Origin: a virus
Length of the DNA: 23,469 bases
IMG/VR virus record: IMGVR_UViG_3300009183_000373
Coordinates: 1 to 23,469 of that record
Reading direction: 5' to 3' (one strand)
Shown here in pieces: positions 23,452 to 23,469 of this stretch (position 1 is the first letter of the stretch; each line of letters begins with the position of its first letter). The position numbers were made by a program, and so were the translations under genes. The notes beneath the pieces are model-generated. The model did not search any database, was not told the DNA's origin, and saw only the letters and a list, made by a program, of their open reading frames with translations.

Positions 23452-23469
23452 AATCTGTGAAAGATTGCC

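Overview
The window is a continuous stretch of a tailed double-stranded DNA phage (or prophage) genome. Every gene I accept lies on the minus strand, so transcription runs from the right edge to the left. The order terminase - portal - protease - capsid - connector - tail tube - tape measure - tip - fibres is that of a lambda/HK97-type siphovirus. A lambda-type -1 frameshift signal and a tape measure gene of about 645 codons support a long non-contractile tail. The lambda-like tail tip and the S74 fibre suggest a Gram-negative host. Moderate AT richness and fibres rich in GXS repeats resemble environmental (aquatic) phages. No integrase, repressor, replication or lysis gene is present, so lifestyle and host cannot be fixed.

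DNA packaging and head (23406 to 15854): small and large terminase, HK97-family portal, a possible tiny ORF, a U35-type prohead protease with a readable His-Ser-Glu set, and then two HK97-fold capsid paralogues in tandem. The first has an N-terminal scaffold-like (delta) domain. The second begins almost exactly where the first would be cut. A strong intrinsic terminator lies between them. A gp6-like connector follows.

Neck and tail shaft (15853 to 10757): head closure protein, DUF3168-like tail terminator, tail tube, two small unknown proteins, an HK97 gp10-like protein, the tail assembly chaperone pair G and G-T fused through a GGGAAAC slippery heptamer directly before the G stop codon, and the tape measure protein.

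Tail tip and adhesion (10753 to 1263): two minor tail proteins, a GNAT-fold protein where lambda carries gpK, a J-like hub, a fibre with a self-cleaving S74 chaperone, a small unknown protein, a leader with two AGTA-loop hairpins, a beta-sandwich baseplate-type protein, and a Ser-Gly-aromatic repeat fibre with a C1q-like insert. The hub and this last fibre share a recurrent small beta domain.

Left end (1259 to 1): a SAM methyltransferase overlapping a GT-A glycosyltransferase that runs off the window. They may modify a glycan on the virion or the host surface.

Most neighbouring genes overlap by 1-4 nt or sit within a few nt, as expected for translational coupling in one long late operon. The longer breaks (17557-17621, 3901-3974, 19754-19885) are where regulation or extra small features are most likely.
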